Shown here: piece after piece, positions 8,216-16,860 of the stretch
Layout of the letters: every line of letters starts with the position of its first letter
How positions within the stretch are numbered: the stretch's first letter is position 1
NCBI RefSeq assembly: GCF_006861775.1
Contig: NZ_VDGG01000005.1
Span: 1 to 64,000, forward strand
Direction of reading: 5' to 3'
DNA length: 64,000 bases
DNA from: Psychrobacillus soli
GTDB taxonomy: Bacteria > Bacillota > Bacilli > Bacillales_A > Planococcaceae
Position numbers and translations under genes: made by a program
The notes under the pieces: model-generated
Told to the model about the DNA's origin: nothing
Database searches by the model: none
What the model saw: only the letters and a program-made list of their open reading frames with translations

Positions 8216-9424
8216 ATGAAACCTTTAAGTGGAATAAGAGTATTAGATTTTACACATTATATTGCTGGACCGCTTTGTTGTCAAACTTTAGCGGATCATG
8301 GAGCAGAAGTTATCAAAATTGAACCGTTAAATGGAGAACCTTCTAGGTCGGCATGGCCAATTTATGAAGATATAAGTATCTATTTTACTACGATGAATCG
8401 AAATAAAAAAGGATTGGCACTAAATTTGAAATCAGAAAAAGGTCAGGAGGTGATTAAGAAACTAATTGAAACCGCTGACATTTTAGTTACGAACTATACT
8501 ACGGGTGTTCCCGAAAAGTTGGGAATTGACTATAAAACTATCTCTACTATTAATCCGAAAATCAGTATGGTTCATATAACTGGATTTGGTCTAACCGGTG
8601 AAAAGAAAGATAAACGAGCATTTGATGGCATTATACAAGCATTGAGTGGGTCTGCACACTTGACGGGTGAAAAAGACGGACATCCAATGAAATCTGGCTT
8701 ATTTATTGCCGATCATATTGCAGGTTTACAAGGAGTTAATGGCGCATTGCTTGCTTTGCAGGCGAGAGAACGAAGTGGCAAAGGACAACTGGTCGATGTG
8801 GCAATGCTAGACTCGATGGTGTCGATGTTATTTGAAAATCTATCCCTTGTTTCTTTGCTTAAACAAAGTCCTAGCCGTATTGGTAACCGAAGCAGAAATG
8901 TCTTCTCTACTACCTTTCCTGCCAGTGATGGGTATGTATATATCGCGGCATTGTCACCAAAAATGTGGTTTGACTTTTGTGATTTGATGGGTCAATCTGA
9001 ATGGGCGAGTGAAAATTCGAAATATAGCACAGTTTCTGGCAGATTAGAAGATTATGATGAACTTGAAAATCAAATAACGCACTGGACAAAAAGCAAAACG
9101 GTCATAGAGCTAATTAGATTATTAGAAAGTGCCTCAATCCCTTGCGGAAAGGTCAATTCAATAGAAGATGTACTTAATGATAAACACTTAAAAGATCGTA
9201 ATATGCTAATTGATATAGAAATTGATGATATAAAAGTAACTGTGCCCGGTGTTGTTGTGAAATTATCAGACAGCCAAATTCTATTAAATAAGAAACCACC
9301 GGTAATAGGTGAGAATGCGATAGATATTTTATCTGAGATTGGTTATTCTTTATCTGCAATTAAATCTCTTTATGAATCAGGTGTAATTAATATGGAACAA
9401 CACGATGCAGCCCATAAAGTTTAA
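8216..9424 (+). CDS. CaiB/BaiF-type CoA-transferase (family III)
   Basis: A 402-residue family III CoA-transferase. It opens with PLSGIRVLDFTHYIAGP and GAEVIKIEPLNG, and has RNKKGLALNLKSEKGQE and the conserved VTGFG-like HITGFGLTG. The catalytic Asp should be the D in FIADHIAG near residue 168. Such enzymes move CoA from one thioester to a free acid, as in carnitine (CaiB), formyl-CoA (Frc) or bile acid (BaiF) metabolism. The likely job is to activate the acid brought in by the Tct transporter encoded downstream. GAGGGGG precedes the ATG at 8216. The exact substrate is not evident. Confidence 0.92.
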   Translation: MKPLSGIRVLDFTHYIAGPLCCQTLADHGAEVIKIEPLNGEPSRSAWPIYEDISIYFTTMNRNKKGLALNLKSEKGQEVIKKLIETADILVTNYTTGVPEKLGIDYKTISTINPKISMVHITGFGLTGEKKDKRAFDGIIQALSGSAHLTGEKDGHPMKSGLFIADHIAGLQGVNGALLALQARERSGKGQLVDVAMLDSMVSMLFENLSLVSLLKQSPSRIGNRSRNVFSTTFPASDGYVYIAALSPKMWFDFCDLMGQSEWASENSKYSTVSGRLEDYDELENQITHWTKSKTVIELIRLLESASIPCGKVNSIEDVLNDKHLKDRNMLIDIEIDDIKVTVPGVVVKLSDSQILLNKKPPVIGENAIDILSEIGYSLSAIKSLYESGVINMEQHDAAHKV

Positions 9425-9474
9425 TTTCTTTATAATTATCAGAATAATACAAAAATAAAGAGGGGGAAAAGAAA

Positions 9475-10467
9475 TTGAAAAAAACATCTTTTATGTTGCT
9501 TATGGCTTTATTTTTGGTACTTATGGCGGGCTGCTCTTCTTCAAGTGTAAAAGGTTCTACAAAGGAATCAACAGTTGAGGAGAAAGATAATTTTCCCGAG
9601 GAAACAATTAGGATAATCGTTCCTTATGATACTGGTGGGAGCACTGATACGTCAACACGCATTCTTGCGGAAGCGGTTTCAAAATATCTTCCGAATAACG
9701 TAACTGTATTTGTCGATAACAAACCGGGTGGCGCGTCTACAGTTGGTTTAACACAAGTATTTAATGCCAAACCAGACGGATACACCCTCGGAATCACTAT
9801 GGAGACAGGGCTTGCAATAAAAACACATACGGAGCAATTGCAATATGAATGGGATAGTTTCGAAGAAATTAGTAGATTGGTAGCATCACCACAGTTATTA
9901 ATTATCAGAAAAGACGCACCATGGGCAGATTTTGAAGAGTGGTTAGCGTATGTGAAGGAAAACCCAGGCAAATATAAATATGCTCATTCTGGAGTTGGCT
10001 CAATTGGACATCTTGCAATGGAAGAACTAATTGCTAAAACCGGAATCGATATTATTGGTGTTCCATACAGTGGGGGTGGACCATCAATGCAAGCACTTCT
10101 TTCTGGAGAAGTCGAAGGAACGATAGGTAATCCCTACCAAGTGGATGATAAACTAAATAGAATCCTTATAGATACTGCTGCAGAAAAAAGTGAATTATAT
10201 GAAGCTCCTATATTTAAGGACTATGGAATTGAAATCGGGAACACACCGTGGATTGGGTTAATTGCGACACCAGGAGTGCCCGAAAATCGAATCGAGATTA
10301 TCAACCAAGCTTTTAAAAAGGCACTAGAAGATCCTGAAACAAAAGAAAAATTGGTTAAATTAGGATTAGCACCATATTATGCGGGACCAGAAGAGTTCAG
10401 GGAGACGATTAAGGAAAGATACGATAAGAATAAAGTAATTCTAGAAAATATTAATGCTATTAAATAA
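9475..10467 (+). CDS. Tripartite tricarboxylate transporter substrate-binding lipoprotein (TctC)
   Basis: A 330-residue extracytoplasmic binding protein of the TctC/Bug family. The N-terminus is a lipoprotein signal peptide (MKKTSFMLLMAL, lipobox LMAGC), so it is membrane-anchored in this Gram-positive. Family motifs follow: IRIIVPYDTGGSTDTSTRIL near residue 45 and VFVDNKPGGASTVGL near 80. It delivers a carboxylate to the TctA/TctB pair encoded further along the same operon. It starts at TTG 9475 after AGAGGGGG. TctC genes are common in Gram-negatives and less so in Bacillales, in line with acquisition as part of an island. Confidence 0.93.
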   Translation: MKKTSFMLLMALFLVLMAGCSSSSVKGSTKESTVEEKDNFPEETIRIIVPYDTGGSTDTSTRILAEAVSKYLPNNVTVFVDNKPGGASTVGLTQVFNAKPDGYTLGITMETGLAIKTHTEQLQYEWDSFEEISRLVASPQLLIIRKDAPWADFEEWLAYVKENPGKYKYAHSGVGSIGHLAMEELIAKTGIDIIGVPYSGGGPSMQALLSGEVEGTIGNPYQVDDKLNRILIDTAAEKSELYEAPIFKDYGIEIGNTPWIGLIATPGVPENRIEIINQAFKKALEDPETKEKLVKLGLAPYYAGPEEFRETIKERYDKNKVILENINAIK

Positions 10468-10660
10468 ATGAGTATTTCTTCATTACTGAAAATATAAAAA
10501 GTAGAACATTAAGTGGGCTTCATTGAACGGAAAGCTTGATACTCAGAAGTTAAATATCAGGTTAGAAAATGTTTACAAGTAATAATTTTAACTTAATTGT
10601 GTATGTCTAAAAACATAAGTAGATTCATCTTTTAAAAACAAAAATGAGGTGTATAAGTAT

Positions 10661-11209
10661 ATGGAAACTATCAATGAAATAAACATATCTGCATTAAAGG
10701 GCTATATAGAGGAAGTTAAAGTAAACGCTGAAAGTGCTATGGTAGACTACAAGGTTAATCTTCAATGGAAAGGTGGCACAAAAACAAAGGTTACAACAAA
10801 TGGAATTAAATTTGGTGATCAAACTTTAGAAAGGAATTTTTCCTTTATTATCGATGAACCGGAACAGCTTTTAGGAGAAAATACGAATCCAACGCCACAA
10901 GAATATTTATTGGGTGGTATGGGTGCTTGTATGATAGTTGGATATTCTGTAGGTGCATCCGTAATGGGAATTACGCTTGAAAAGTTAGAAATCGATATGG
11001 AAGCAGGTTTAAATTTAAGAGGTTTTCTTGAGGTGGATCCTGAGGCGTCAATTGGGTTTAAAGATGTTAAATATACAATTCGAGTAAAAGGAAATGGAAC
11101 AAAAGAGCAATTTGAGAAAATTCATCAGAAAGTAATAGATTTTTCCCCTAATCGAGCAACAATTAGTAATGCAATTACAGTTATACCTGATTTAGTTATT
11201 GAAGAGTAA
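10661..11209 (+). CDS. OsmC family protein
   Basis: An OsmC/Ohr-fold protein of about 182 residues. EYLLGGMGACMIVGYSVGAS near residue 90 is the central helix that carries one reactive Cys; the second Cys of classical Ohr (normally about 60 residues later) is not seen, so peroxidase activity is uncertain. The frame is open from a GTG at 10649, but GAGGTG at 10646-10651 places the ATG at 10661 at the right distance. It sits between tctC and tctB, a position that suggests a role in the same pathway, such as handling reactive or thiol intermediates; that is inference. Confidence 0.82.
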   Translation: METINEINISALKGYIEEVKVNAESAMVDYKVNLQWKGGTKTKVTTNGIKFGDQTLERNFSFIIDEPEQLLGENTNPTPQEYLLGGMGACMIVGYSVGASVMGITLEKLEIDMEAGLNLRGFLEVDPEASIGFKDVKYTIRVKGNGTKEQFEKIHQKVIDFSPNRATISNAITVIPDLVIEE

Positions 11210-11304
11210 AGTATATGTTTTAATAACCACGGAATTTGCTTCCTTGTTTGTGAACCTATTCTTAAAGGATCCATTATAAGAGAAGTGCTATAGCTTAAGT
11301 GAAG

Positions 11305-11349
11305 ACTTTGACCTTGATTGTTTTGATACAGAACAATCAAGGTCAAAGT
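11305..11349 (+). terminator. Perfect 18-bp inverted repeat between OsmC and TctB genes
   Basis: ACTTTGACCTTGATTGTT at 11305-11322 is exactly complementary to 11332-11349, with a 9-base loop. No good run of T follows on the plus strand (TGTATATTTAATGG), so it may be a weak terminator, an mRNA stabiliser that sets different levels for the binding protein and the membrane parts, or an operator. Confidence 0.6.
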
Positions 11350-11423
11350 TGTATATTTAATGGAAAAACAAAATATTGTCTGGTGATTTAAAGTGTTACT
11401 AATATTATTGATGGGGGACCGCT

Positions 11424-11873
11424 ATGAATTCAAAAAAGGCTACTTATATTGCTTTAACTTTGATAATAATTCTTGGGTTGGTATATTTGAAATCGGCAAT
11501 AGATATGGGCTACGGAGATACATCAACACCAGGAGCCGGTTTTTTTCCAATATTACTAGTGTGTATGTTAGTTGTTTTGTGCATTGTAAGTTTAATCCAA
11601 ACGATGATGAGGACAGACGATAAAAAAATTGACTTGCCGAATATTAGATTGATTTCACTAACAGTTATCATCTCATTTTTATTTATTCTCAGTTGGGTAT
11701 GGTTTGGTTACTTTTACATTAGTTTGTTTGCCTATCTTCTTATATTAATGACAGTTTATTATTTTGAAGAAATGAATAAAAAGCGATTTGGTAAAAATTT
11801 AGTAATATCTTTGGTGCTTACAGTGTTAATTTATGGAGTCTTTGATTACTTATTAGGCTTAAACCTTACTTAA
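11424..11873 (+). CDS. Tripartite tricarboxylate transporter small membrane subunit (TctB)
   Basis: A 149-residue protein with four hydrophobic segments, matching the TctB family in size and layout. The first helix is followed by GYGDTSTPGAGFFPILL, the family's conserved P-G-xFP segment. It pairs with TctA in the membrane to form the transport channel. The ATG at 11424 follows GATGGGGGA. It is 98 bases upstream of tctA. Confidence 0.88.
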   Translation: MNSKKATYIALTLIIILGLVYLKSAIDMGYGDTSTPGAGFFPILLVCMLVVLCIVSLIQTMMRTDDKKIDLPNIRLISLTVIISFLFILSWVWFGYFYISLFAYLLILMTVYYFEEMNKKRFGKNLVISLVLTVLIYGVFDYLLGLNLT

Positions 11874-11970
11874 TCAAAAAAAATCTTCATACTTAAAAGT
11901 TGAATTCTGAAACAACAAACTGTAGCTCTCTGGAAAGTGTGGACAATTTAATATTAAAGGAGTTGAAGGT

Positions 11971-13464
11971 ATGGAGATGTTCAATTTTGATGTAGCAAGT
12001 TTATTTTCATTTTCTACTTTGTCCGCAATAATTTTGGGGACTTTAGTAGGGATTTTAATAGGGGCATTACCAGGTTTGGGTGCGGTACTTGCGCTAGTAC
12101 TTATGCTTCCTCTTACTTATTCTATGGAGCCGATGGCTGCAATTCTTCTATTATTGGCAACTTATCAGGGAGCTGAATATGGAGGTTCAATCTCTGCTGT
12201 TATTCTTGGAATACCTGGAACACCAGCAGCATTAGTTACAGTTTTCGATGGTAATGCAATGGCTAAAAAGGGGGAACCTGGAAAGGCTATTGCTTATTCT
12301 TTAACAGCTTCTGTTTTTGGTGGTTTGGCTGGTGGGTTAGCACTAATTTTTCTATCTGCTCCACTTGTTAAGTTTGCCCTATCAATAGGGGAACCTGAAT
12401 TTTTCCTAATTGGGTTACTTGGATTATTTGCAGTTGGTATGCTAAGTTCTACCGATATTGTAAAGAGTATGATTGCTACTGTGTTAGGTTTAATGGTTGG
12501 AACGGTAGGAATGGACGCTTTTACAGGGGAAACTCGGTTTACTTTCGGAAAAATTGAATTAATGGAAGGTATCGATTTAGTGGCATTATTAGTCGGTATG
12601 TTCGCCATTTCAGAATTATTACTAATGGTAAGTAAAGATTTAAAAGTTAAATATAAAACTGACCAAAAGGGTGTAAATAGTTTCATTACTAGGTTAGAAA
12701 TGAAGAATGTAAGAAAAGTTATAAAGCCTATTACTATTGGTTCGCTTGTTGGGATTGTGGTTGGAATTCTTCCTGGTATGGGTGCCGGTCCTGCTTCTTG
12801 GTTTTCTTATACACTTGCAAAAAAGGCTTCGAAAAGTCCAGAAACCTTTGGTAAAGGAAATCCTGAAGGGATAGCAGCGCCAGAAGCAGCTAATAATGCA
12901 ACGGTAGGTGGAGCTTTACTACCGTTATTAACGTTAGGAATTCCCGGTTCTCCATCTATCGCTATTATTATGGGAGCATTTATCATTCATGGGATCCAAC
13001 CAGGACCGAAATTATTTACTGCTGAATCGGATTTAGTTTATGGAATTTTATACGGATTTCTATTAACAACTGTAGCTTTATACATTCTTGGTAAATTTAT
13101 TACAGCTGGATTTGTAAAGATGCTAACAATTCCTAATCCAGTATTAATACCATTAATCCTAGGTATATCTTTTATAGGTGCATTTTCAGCACGTAGTTCA
13201 TATTTTGATGTTTGGCTTGCACTCATTGTTGGGATTATCAGTTTAGCTTTAATTAAACTAGACTTTTCCCTAGCCTCCTTCGTCTTGGCCCTAATCTTAT
13301 GTCCTATCATTGAAGAAAGTTTCCGCCGAAGCCTAATTCTATCTCAGGGAGATTATTCTATATTTTTCACTCGTCCAATTTCACTTATTTTGATTGTAAT
13401 CATGATAATAATCCTTGGATTCGGGATTAAGGGTGCTGTAAAACGTAAAAAAGTAGCTGCCTAA
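11971..13464 (+). CDS. Tripartite tricarboxylate transporter large permease (TctA)
   Basis: A 497-residue permease with about 11-12 membrane segments. It has the two internal repeat signatures of TctA: GILIGALPGLGAVLALVLML near residue 25 with YGGSISAVILGIPGTPAA, and GIVVGILPGMGAGPASWFSY near 265 with GIPGSPSIAIIMGA. These gated loops bind the carboxylate, probably with sodium or proton cotransport. With the TctC and TctB genes upstream the transporter is complete. ATG 11971 follows AAAGGAGTTGAAGG. Confidence 0.95.
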   Translation: MEMFNFDVASLFSFSTLSAIILGTLVGILIGALPGLGAVLALVLMLPLTYSMEPMAAILLLLATYQGAEYGGSISAVILGIPGTPAALVTVFDGNAMAKKGEPGKAIAYSLTASVFGGLAGGLALIFLSAPLVKFALSIGEPEFFLIGLLGLFAVGMLSSTDIVKSMIATVLGLMVGTVGMDAFTGETRFTFGKIELMEGIDLVALLVGMFAISELLLMVSKDLKVKYKTDQKGVNSFITRLEMKNVRKVIKPITIGSLVGIVVGILPGMGAGPASWFSYTLAKKASKSPETFGKGNPEGIAAPEAANNATVGGALLPLLTLGIPGSPSIAIIMGAFIIHGIQPGPKLFTAESDLVYGILYGFLLTTVALYILGKFITAGFVKMLTIPNPVLIPLILGISFIGAFSARSSYFDVWLALIVGIISLALIKLDFSLASFVLALILCPIIEESFRRSLILSQGDYSIFFTRPISLILIVIMIIILGFGIKGAVKRKKVAA

Positions 13465-13512
13465 TTTTTATACAGAATATAATTGTAATTTAAATTGAAA
13501 GGGATGAATTTA

Positions 13513-14355
13513 TTGCAAATTACTGTTGTAGGTGCGGGTGTAATGGGAAAGGGACTTGCTTATAATTGTGCAGTTTCTGGCCACGAAGTATTTTTGAACG
13601 ATAAGAATGAAGAGATTCTTGCAAAAGCTAAAAAAGAGATTGAGAAACTACTAGAAGTAAGTTTTCAAAAAAGTTTTATTACTGAAGAAACATTCGAAAG
13701 TGCTAAAAATTCGATTAAGTTCGAATCTGAATTGAATATTGCAGCAAAAGACGCAAATCTTGTTATCGAAGCAGTACTCGAGAATATGGATTTGAAAATC
13801 TCGATATTCAAGCAACTTGATCGAATTTGTAACCCTGAAACCATACTAGCTACAAATACATCAACAATGAGCCCAACTGAAATTGGAGCTCAAACATCAC
13901 GTCCTGATAAAGTTGTTGCTATGCATTTTTTTAACCCAGTGCATAAGATGAAATTGGTTGAAGTGGTTCGAGGATTGGAAACATCCGATGAAACAGTTGA
14001 GTTTGCTAAAGAGGTTTCTGCATCATTGAAAAAAGAAGCGGTAGAAGTAAATGAGTTTCCTGGTTTTGTTACTTCTCGCATGAATTGCTTAATTGGAAAT
14101 GAGGCAATGAATATGCTAATGGAAGGCGTAGCATCTGCGAAGGATATTGACAAAGCAATGAAACTAGGACTTAACCATCCGATGGGACCATTGGAACTAG
14201 CAGATCTTGTTGGACTTGATACGAGACTTCGCAATATGGAATATTTATATCAAACGCTTGGGGAGAAATATCGTCCTTGCCCGTTACTTGTTAAATATGT
14301 GAAAGCAGGTCGCTTGGGTAAGAAGAGCGGTAGCGGTTTTTATAAATATAACTAG
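13513..14355 (+). CDS. 3-hydroxyacyl-CoA dehydrogenase
   Basis: A 280-residue L-3-hydroxyacyl-CoA dehydrogenase (HbdH/FadN-type single-domain form). The Rossmann motif is TVVGAGVMGKG; NTSTMSPTEIG carries the substrate-binding Ser, MHFFNPVHKMKLVEVV the catalytic His, and NHPMGPLELADLVGLD the C-terminal helical domain. The frame is open from a TTG at 13495, but GAAAGGGA at 13497-13504 fits the TTG at 13513, which gives the usual family N-terminus (QITVVGAG). As last gene of the operon it should oxidise the hydroxyacyl-CoA made by the hydratase. No thiolase gene is in the cluster. Confidence 0.92.
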   Translation: MQITVVGAGVMGKGLAYNCAVSGHEVFLNDKNEEILAKAKKEIEKLLEVSFQKSFITEETFESAKNSIKFESELNIAAKDANLVIEAVLENMDLKISIFKQLDRICNPETILATNTSTMSPTEIGAQTSRPDKVVAMHFFNPVHKMKLVEVVRGLETSDETVEFAKEVSASLKKEAVEVNEFPGFVTSRMNCLIGNEAMNMLMEGVASAKDIDKAMKLGLNHPMGPLELADLVGLDTRLRNMEYLYQTLGEKYRPCPLLVKYVKAGRLGKKSGSGFYKYN

Positions 14356-14565
14356 TGGATGTGAATAGAATGGAAAAATACAGTAATTTGTTGGTAGATA
14401 AAAAATAAACCTGACGAATATATTTCGTTCATTCGAACAATTGTAAATGCTTGAAAAGAAGTGTGCTCATTTCTATTTAAGAAGTTTCATTTTCAATTCT
14501 AACTATATAACCATAATTTTTATTTAATGTTTGAAGAATATTAATAAACTAGTTTATACCATCTT
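14356..14565. other. Non-coding end of island 1
   Basis: AT-rich DNA with no credible frame, from the dehydrogenase stop to the right copy of direct repeat 1. No terminator with a clear T-run was found. Confidence 0.4.
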
Positions 14566-14621
14566 ATTTTAGGTTTATGGATGATTTTTCCAGTAGAATA
14601 TAATAGCAGGACATAATTAAA
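14566..14621 (+). repeat. Direct repeat 1, right copy (MFS gene tail fragment)
   Basis: Imperfect copy of 5682-5739. It still encodes YFRFMDDF, the same residues as the end of the MFS protein, and then runs to a stop, but nothing upstream of it resembles the rest of an MFS gene. It marks the right boundary of island 1. Confidence 0.75.
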
Positions 14622-14715
14622 TTTTTAAAATTTCTCAAACACTCACCCACAATTAAGTCCTTCTCATAATTTCTCGCTTTTAAGACAAGCTATATAAAAA
14701 GAGAAAGGTGATCGA

Positions 14716-14757
14716 ATGGATAATAATTATGGAATAGGTAAATTGCTATATGAATAA
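14716..14757 (+). CDS. 13-residue leader peptide overlapping splB
   Basis: A short frame, MDNNYGIGKLLYE, with a strong AGAAAGGTGAT ribosome site. It ends inside the splB start region: its stop TAA (14755-14757) overlaps the splB ATG at 14750 by 8 bases. The splB start has no good ribosome site of its own, so translation of splB is probably coupled to this leader. It takes the position of splA in Bacillus subtilis but does not resemble SplA. Confidence 0.5.
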   Translation: MDNNYGIGKLLYE

Positions 14758-15778
14758 ACCCTTCACACCACAGCTTGTCTATTTTGAGCCGAATGCACTT
14801 GATTATCCTCTTGGAAAAGAACTGAAGGAAAAGTTCGAGAAAATGGGGATTGAAACGCGCTTTACGACGTCGCATAATCAAATTCGGGATTTACCGGGTG
14901 AGACGGATGCTCAAAAATATCGTATTGCAAAATCCACTTTAGTCGTGGGCATTCGAAAAACATTAAAATTTGATACGTCCAAACCTTCTGCCGAATATGC
15001 AATCCCTCTTGCGACAGGTTGTATGGGGCATTGTCATTATTGCTATTTGCAAACGACGATGGGCAGCAAACCATATATTCGAACATATGTAAACGTGGAG
15101 GAGATTTTTGAAGCGGCTGATCGCTACATCGAAGAACGCGCTCCAGAAATTACTCGGTTCGAAGCTGCCTGTACATCTGATATTGTGGGAATTGATCATT
15201 TAACGCATTCATTGAAAAGAGCAATTGAACATATTGGTCAAACGGAACTAGGTAGGCTACGTTTTGTGACGAAATTCCATTTTGTCGACCATTTACTAGA
15301 TGCCAAGCATAATGGCAACACGCGATTCCGATTTAGCGTAAACGCTGATTATGTCATTAAAAGTTTCGAGCCAGGTACTTCTCCTCTCGATAAAAGGATC
15401 GAGGCTGCAGGAAAAGTAGCAAGAGCTGGTTACCCACTAGGCTTTATCGTTGCTCCCATTTATCTACATGAAGGCTGGGAGGAAGGCTATCGCCACTTGT
15501 TTGAGCGACTTGACGAGGAATTGCCCCAAGATGTTAGAGAGGATATTACATTTGAATTCATTCAACACCGGTTTACGAAGCCCGCGAAAAAAGTGATTGA
15601 AAAGAATTACCCAAAGACAAAATTGGAATTAGATGAAGAAAAAAGACGCTACAAATGGGGCAAGTATGGTATCGGTAAGTATATTTACCAAAAGGACGAA
15701 GAAGAAGAAATAAAATCTCATCTATACGGCTATATGGAAAAGTATTTTCCTAATGCCAAGTTAGAGTATTTTACTTGA
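14750..15778 (+). CDS. splB: Spore photoproduct lyase
   Basis: A 342-residue radical SAM enzyme that reverses the spore photoproduct (5-thyminyl-5,6-dihydrothymine) during germination. The cluster motif CMGHCHYC near residue 91 (CxxxCxxC) binds the 4Fe-4S centre and SAM; FEAACTSDIVGIDHLTH near residue 140 holds the extra Cys that donates hydrogen in the Bacillus enzyme. Length matches the family (about 340). It is normally made in the forespore under sigma-G; no such promoter was confirmed here. A hairpin terminator follows. This gene marks the organism as a spore former. Confidence 0.97.
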   Translation: MNKPFTPQLVYFEPNALDYPLGKELKEKFEKMGIETRFTTSHNQIRDLPGETDAQKYRIAKSTLVVGIRKTLKFDTSKPSAEYAIPLATGCMGHCHYCYLQTTMGSKPYIRTYVNVEEIFEAADRYIEERAPEITRFEAACTSDIVGIDHLTHSLKRAIEHIGQTELGRLRFVTKFHFVDHLLDAKHNGNTRFRFSVNADYVIKSFEPGTSPLDKRIEAAGKVARAGYPLGFIVAPIYLHEGWEEGYRHLFERLDEELPQDVREDITFEFIQHRFTKPAKKVIEKNYPKTKLELDEEKRRYKWGKYGIGKYIYQKDEEEEIKSHLYGYMEKYFPNAKLEYFT

Positions 15779-15795
15779 GCAATAAAAAAATGCGT

Positions 15796-15824
15796 ATGGC
15801 CCCGGACAAACTGGGGCTATTTTT
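15796..15824 (+). terminator. Terminator of splB
   Basis: GGCCCCGG and CTGGGGCT form a GC-rich stem around ACAAA, followed by ATTTTTGG. It lies directly after the splB stop. Confidence 0.75.
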
Positions 15825-15972
15825 GGTGTGTAACAAAGCAGAATAAAAAACAGTTAGCTGAATTAACATTCAATTAAGTATTCAGATTCCTCTTATATGT
15901 AGAATTTTCTTAAAACATTTTTAATAAAAGAGTTGCAAAATATACGAAGATGAAATAATATATAAACAAATA

Positions 15973-15988
15973 GTAATTCATTAATTAC
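15973..15988. promoter_or_regulatory. Putative NrtR operator upstream of nrtR
   Basis: GTAATTCATTAATTAC is a perfect inverted repeat (6-bp arms, 4-base spacer), extended on the right by AAATTACT. The same motif stands before pncA. It lies about 30 bases before the regulator start, where autorepression would act. Confidence 0.65.
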
Positions 15989-16016
15989 AAATTACTAAAA
16001 AGAATGAGGTACACAA

Positions 16017-16817
16017 ATGATGAAGTATAAGACAGAAGAGGAATTTCTGAAGAACTATGATTCTTCTAAATACCGCACACCAGATGGTTATACATCGGAT
16101 ATCGCTATTTTTACGATTGTATCTGAAAAAGTATTAGAGAAAGCTCCTCCAAAGATGACACTGAATATTATGCTGATCAAACGAGCTGAAAAAGATAGTG
16201 ATAATAATCCGAATATCGAAGGAGGAAAATGGGCGCTTCCTGGTGGTTTCGTAGATGCTCCGAAAAAAGAAACGGCTTACATGGCGGCAAAGAGAGAATT
16301 GAAAGAAGAAACAAATGTAGAAGGCTTGCATATAAAGCATTTTGGTGTTTATGACGAATTTGGTCGCGATCCTCGTGGATGGATGATTTCAAATGCCTTT
16401 TACGCGATTGTTCCTGACCAAAACATAGGGCAGCGACAAGCAAATGATGATGCTGCAGAGGTGGAATTGTTCGATATCGAAGAAGTATTCAAGTTAGATT
16501 TAGCTTTTGACCATCGTAAAATAATTACCGATGCGTTGAAGTCCATAAAAAAAGAGATGATTCAATCAACGGTAGCTAAAAATTTTCTGCCGAAAGAATT
16601 CACATTATCTGAATTACAAAGGGTACTCTTGACCGTGGGAGAGGATCCACGTATTTCCAATGATTCTGTATTTTTTACGAAAGCACCAAAGCTTCCATTT
16701 ATCGAAAAGGTAATGGATGAAGAAGGAAAGCCGAAAAAAACAAATAGAAATTCATTTAGACCGTCACAGTTATATACATTTAATGACTTTGAAATTATTG
16801 AATCCATTTATCATTAG
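16017..16817 (+). CDS. nrtR: NrtR-like Nudix transcriptional regulator of NAD salvage
   Basis: A 266-residue protein. Residues about 25-165 are a Nudix domain with a modified Nudix box (GGFVDAPKKETAYMAAKREL then KEETNV): the usual GX5E spacing is lengthened, as in NrtR regulators that bind but do not efficiently cleave ADP-ribose. Residues about 185-266 form the winged-helix segment (FTLSELQRVLLTV; SFRPSQLYTF). NrtR represses NAD synthesis genes and is released by ADP-ribose. The next three genes are NAD salvage genes and both transcription starts carry the same palindrome. It could still act as a hydrolase. Confidence 0.85.
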   Translation: MMKYKTEEEFLKNYDSSKYRTPDGYTSDIAIFTIVSEKVLEKAPPKMTLNIMLIKRAEKDSDNNPNIEGGKWALPGGFVDAPKKETAYMAAKRELKEETNVEGLHIKHFGVYDEFGRDPRGWMISNAFYAIVPDQNIGQRQANDDAAEVELFDIEEVFKLDLAFDHRKIITDALKSIKKEMIQSTVAKNFLPKEFTLSELQRVLLTVGEDPRISNDSVFFTKAPKLPFIEKVMDEEGKPKKTNRNSFRPSQLYTFNDFEIIESIYH

Positions 16818-16838
16818 GAAAGTTACTTTCTTTCCTAA
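16814..16838 (+). terminator. Hairpin after nrtR
   Basis: TTAGGAAAG pairs with CTTTCCTAA around a 7-base loop, overlapping the nrtR stop; a weak AT run follows. It probably separates the nrtR transcript from the pncA operon. Confidence 0.5.
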
Positions 16839-16860
16839 TTATTATTAAAAATAGTAATTT

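Noticed and set aside
12294-13310. Minus-strand frames of 130 and 90 codons within tctA
   Set aside because: Complement of a highly hydrophobic gene, typical shadow composition (Lys, Asn, Ser, Pro rich), no ribosome sites.
14716-14757. splA
   Set aside because: Only 13 codons and no similarity to SplA; kept as a leader peptide.
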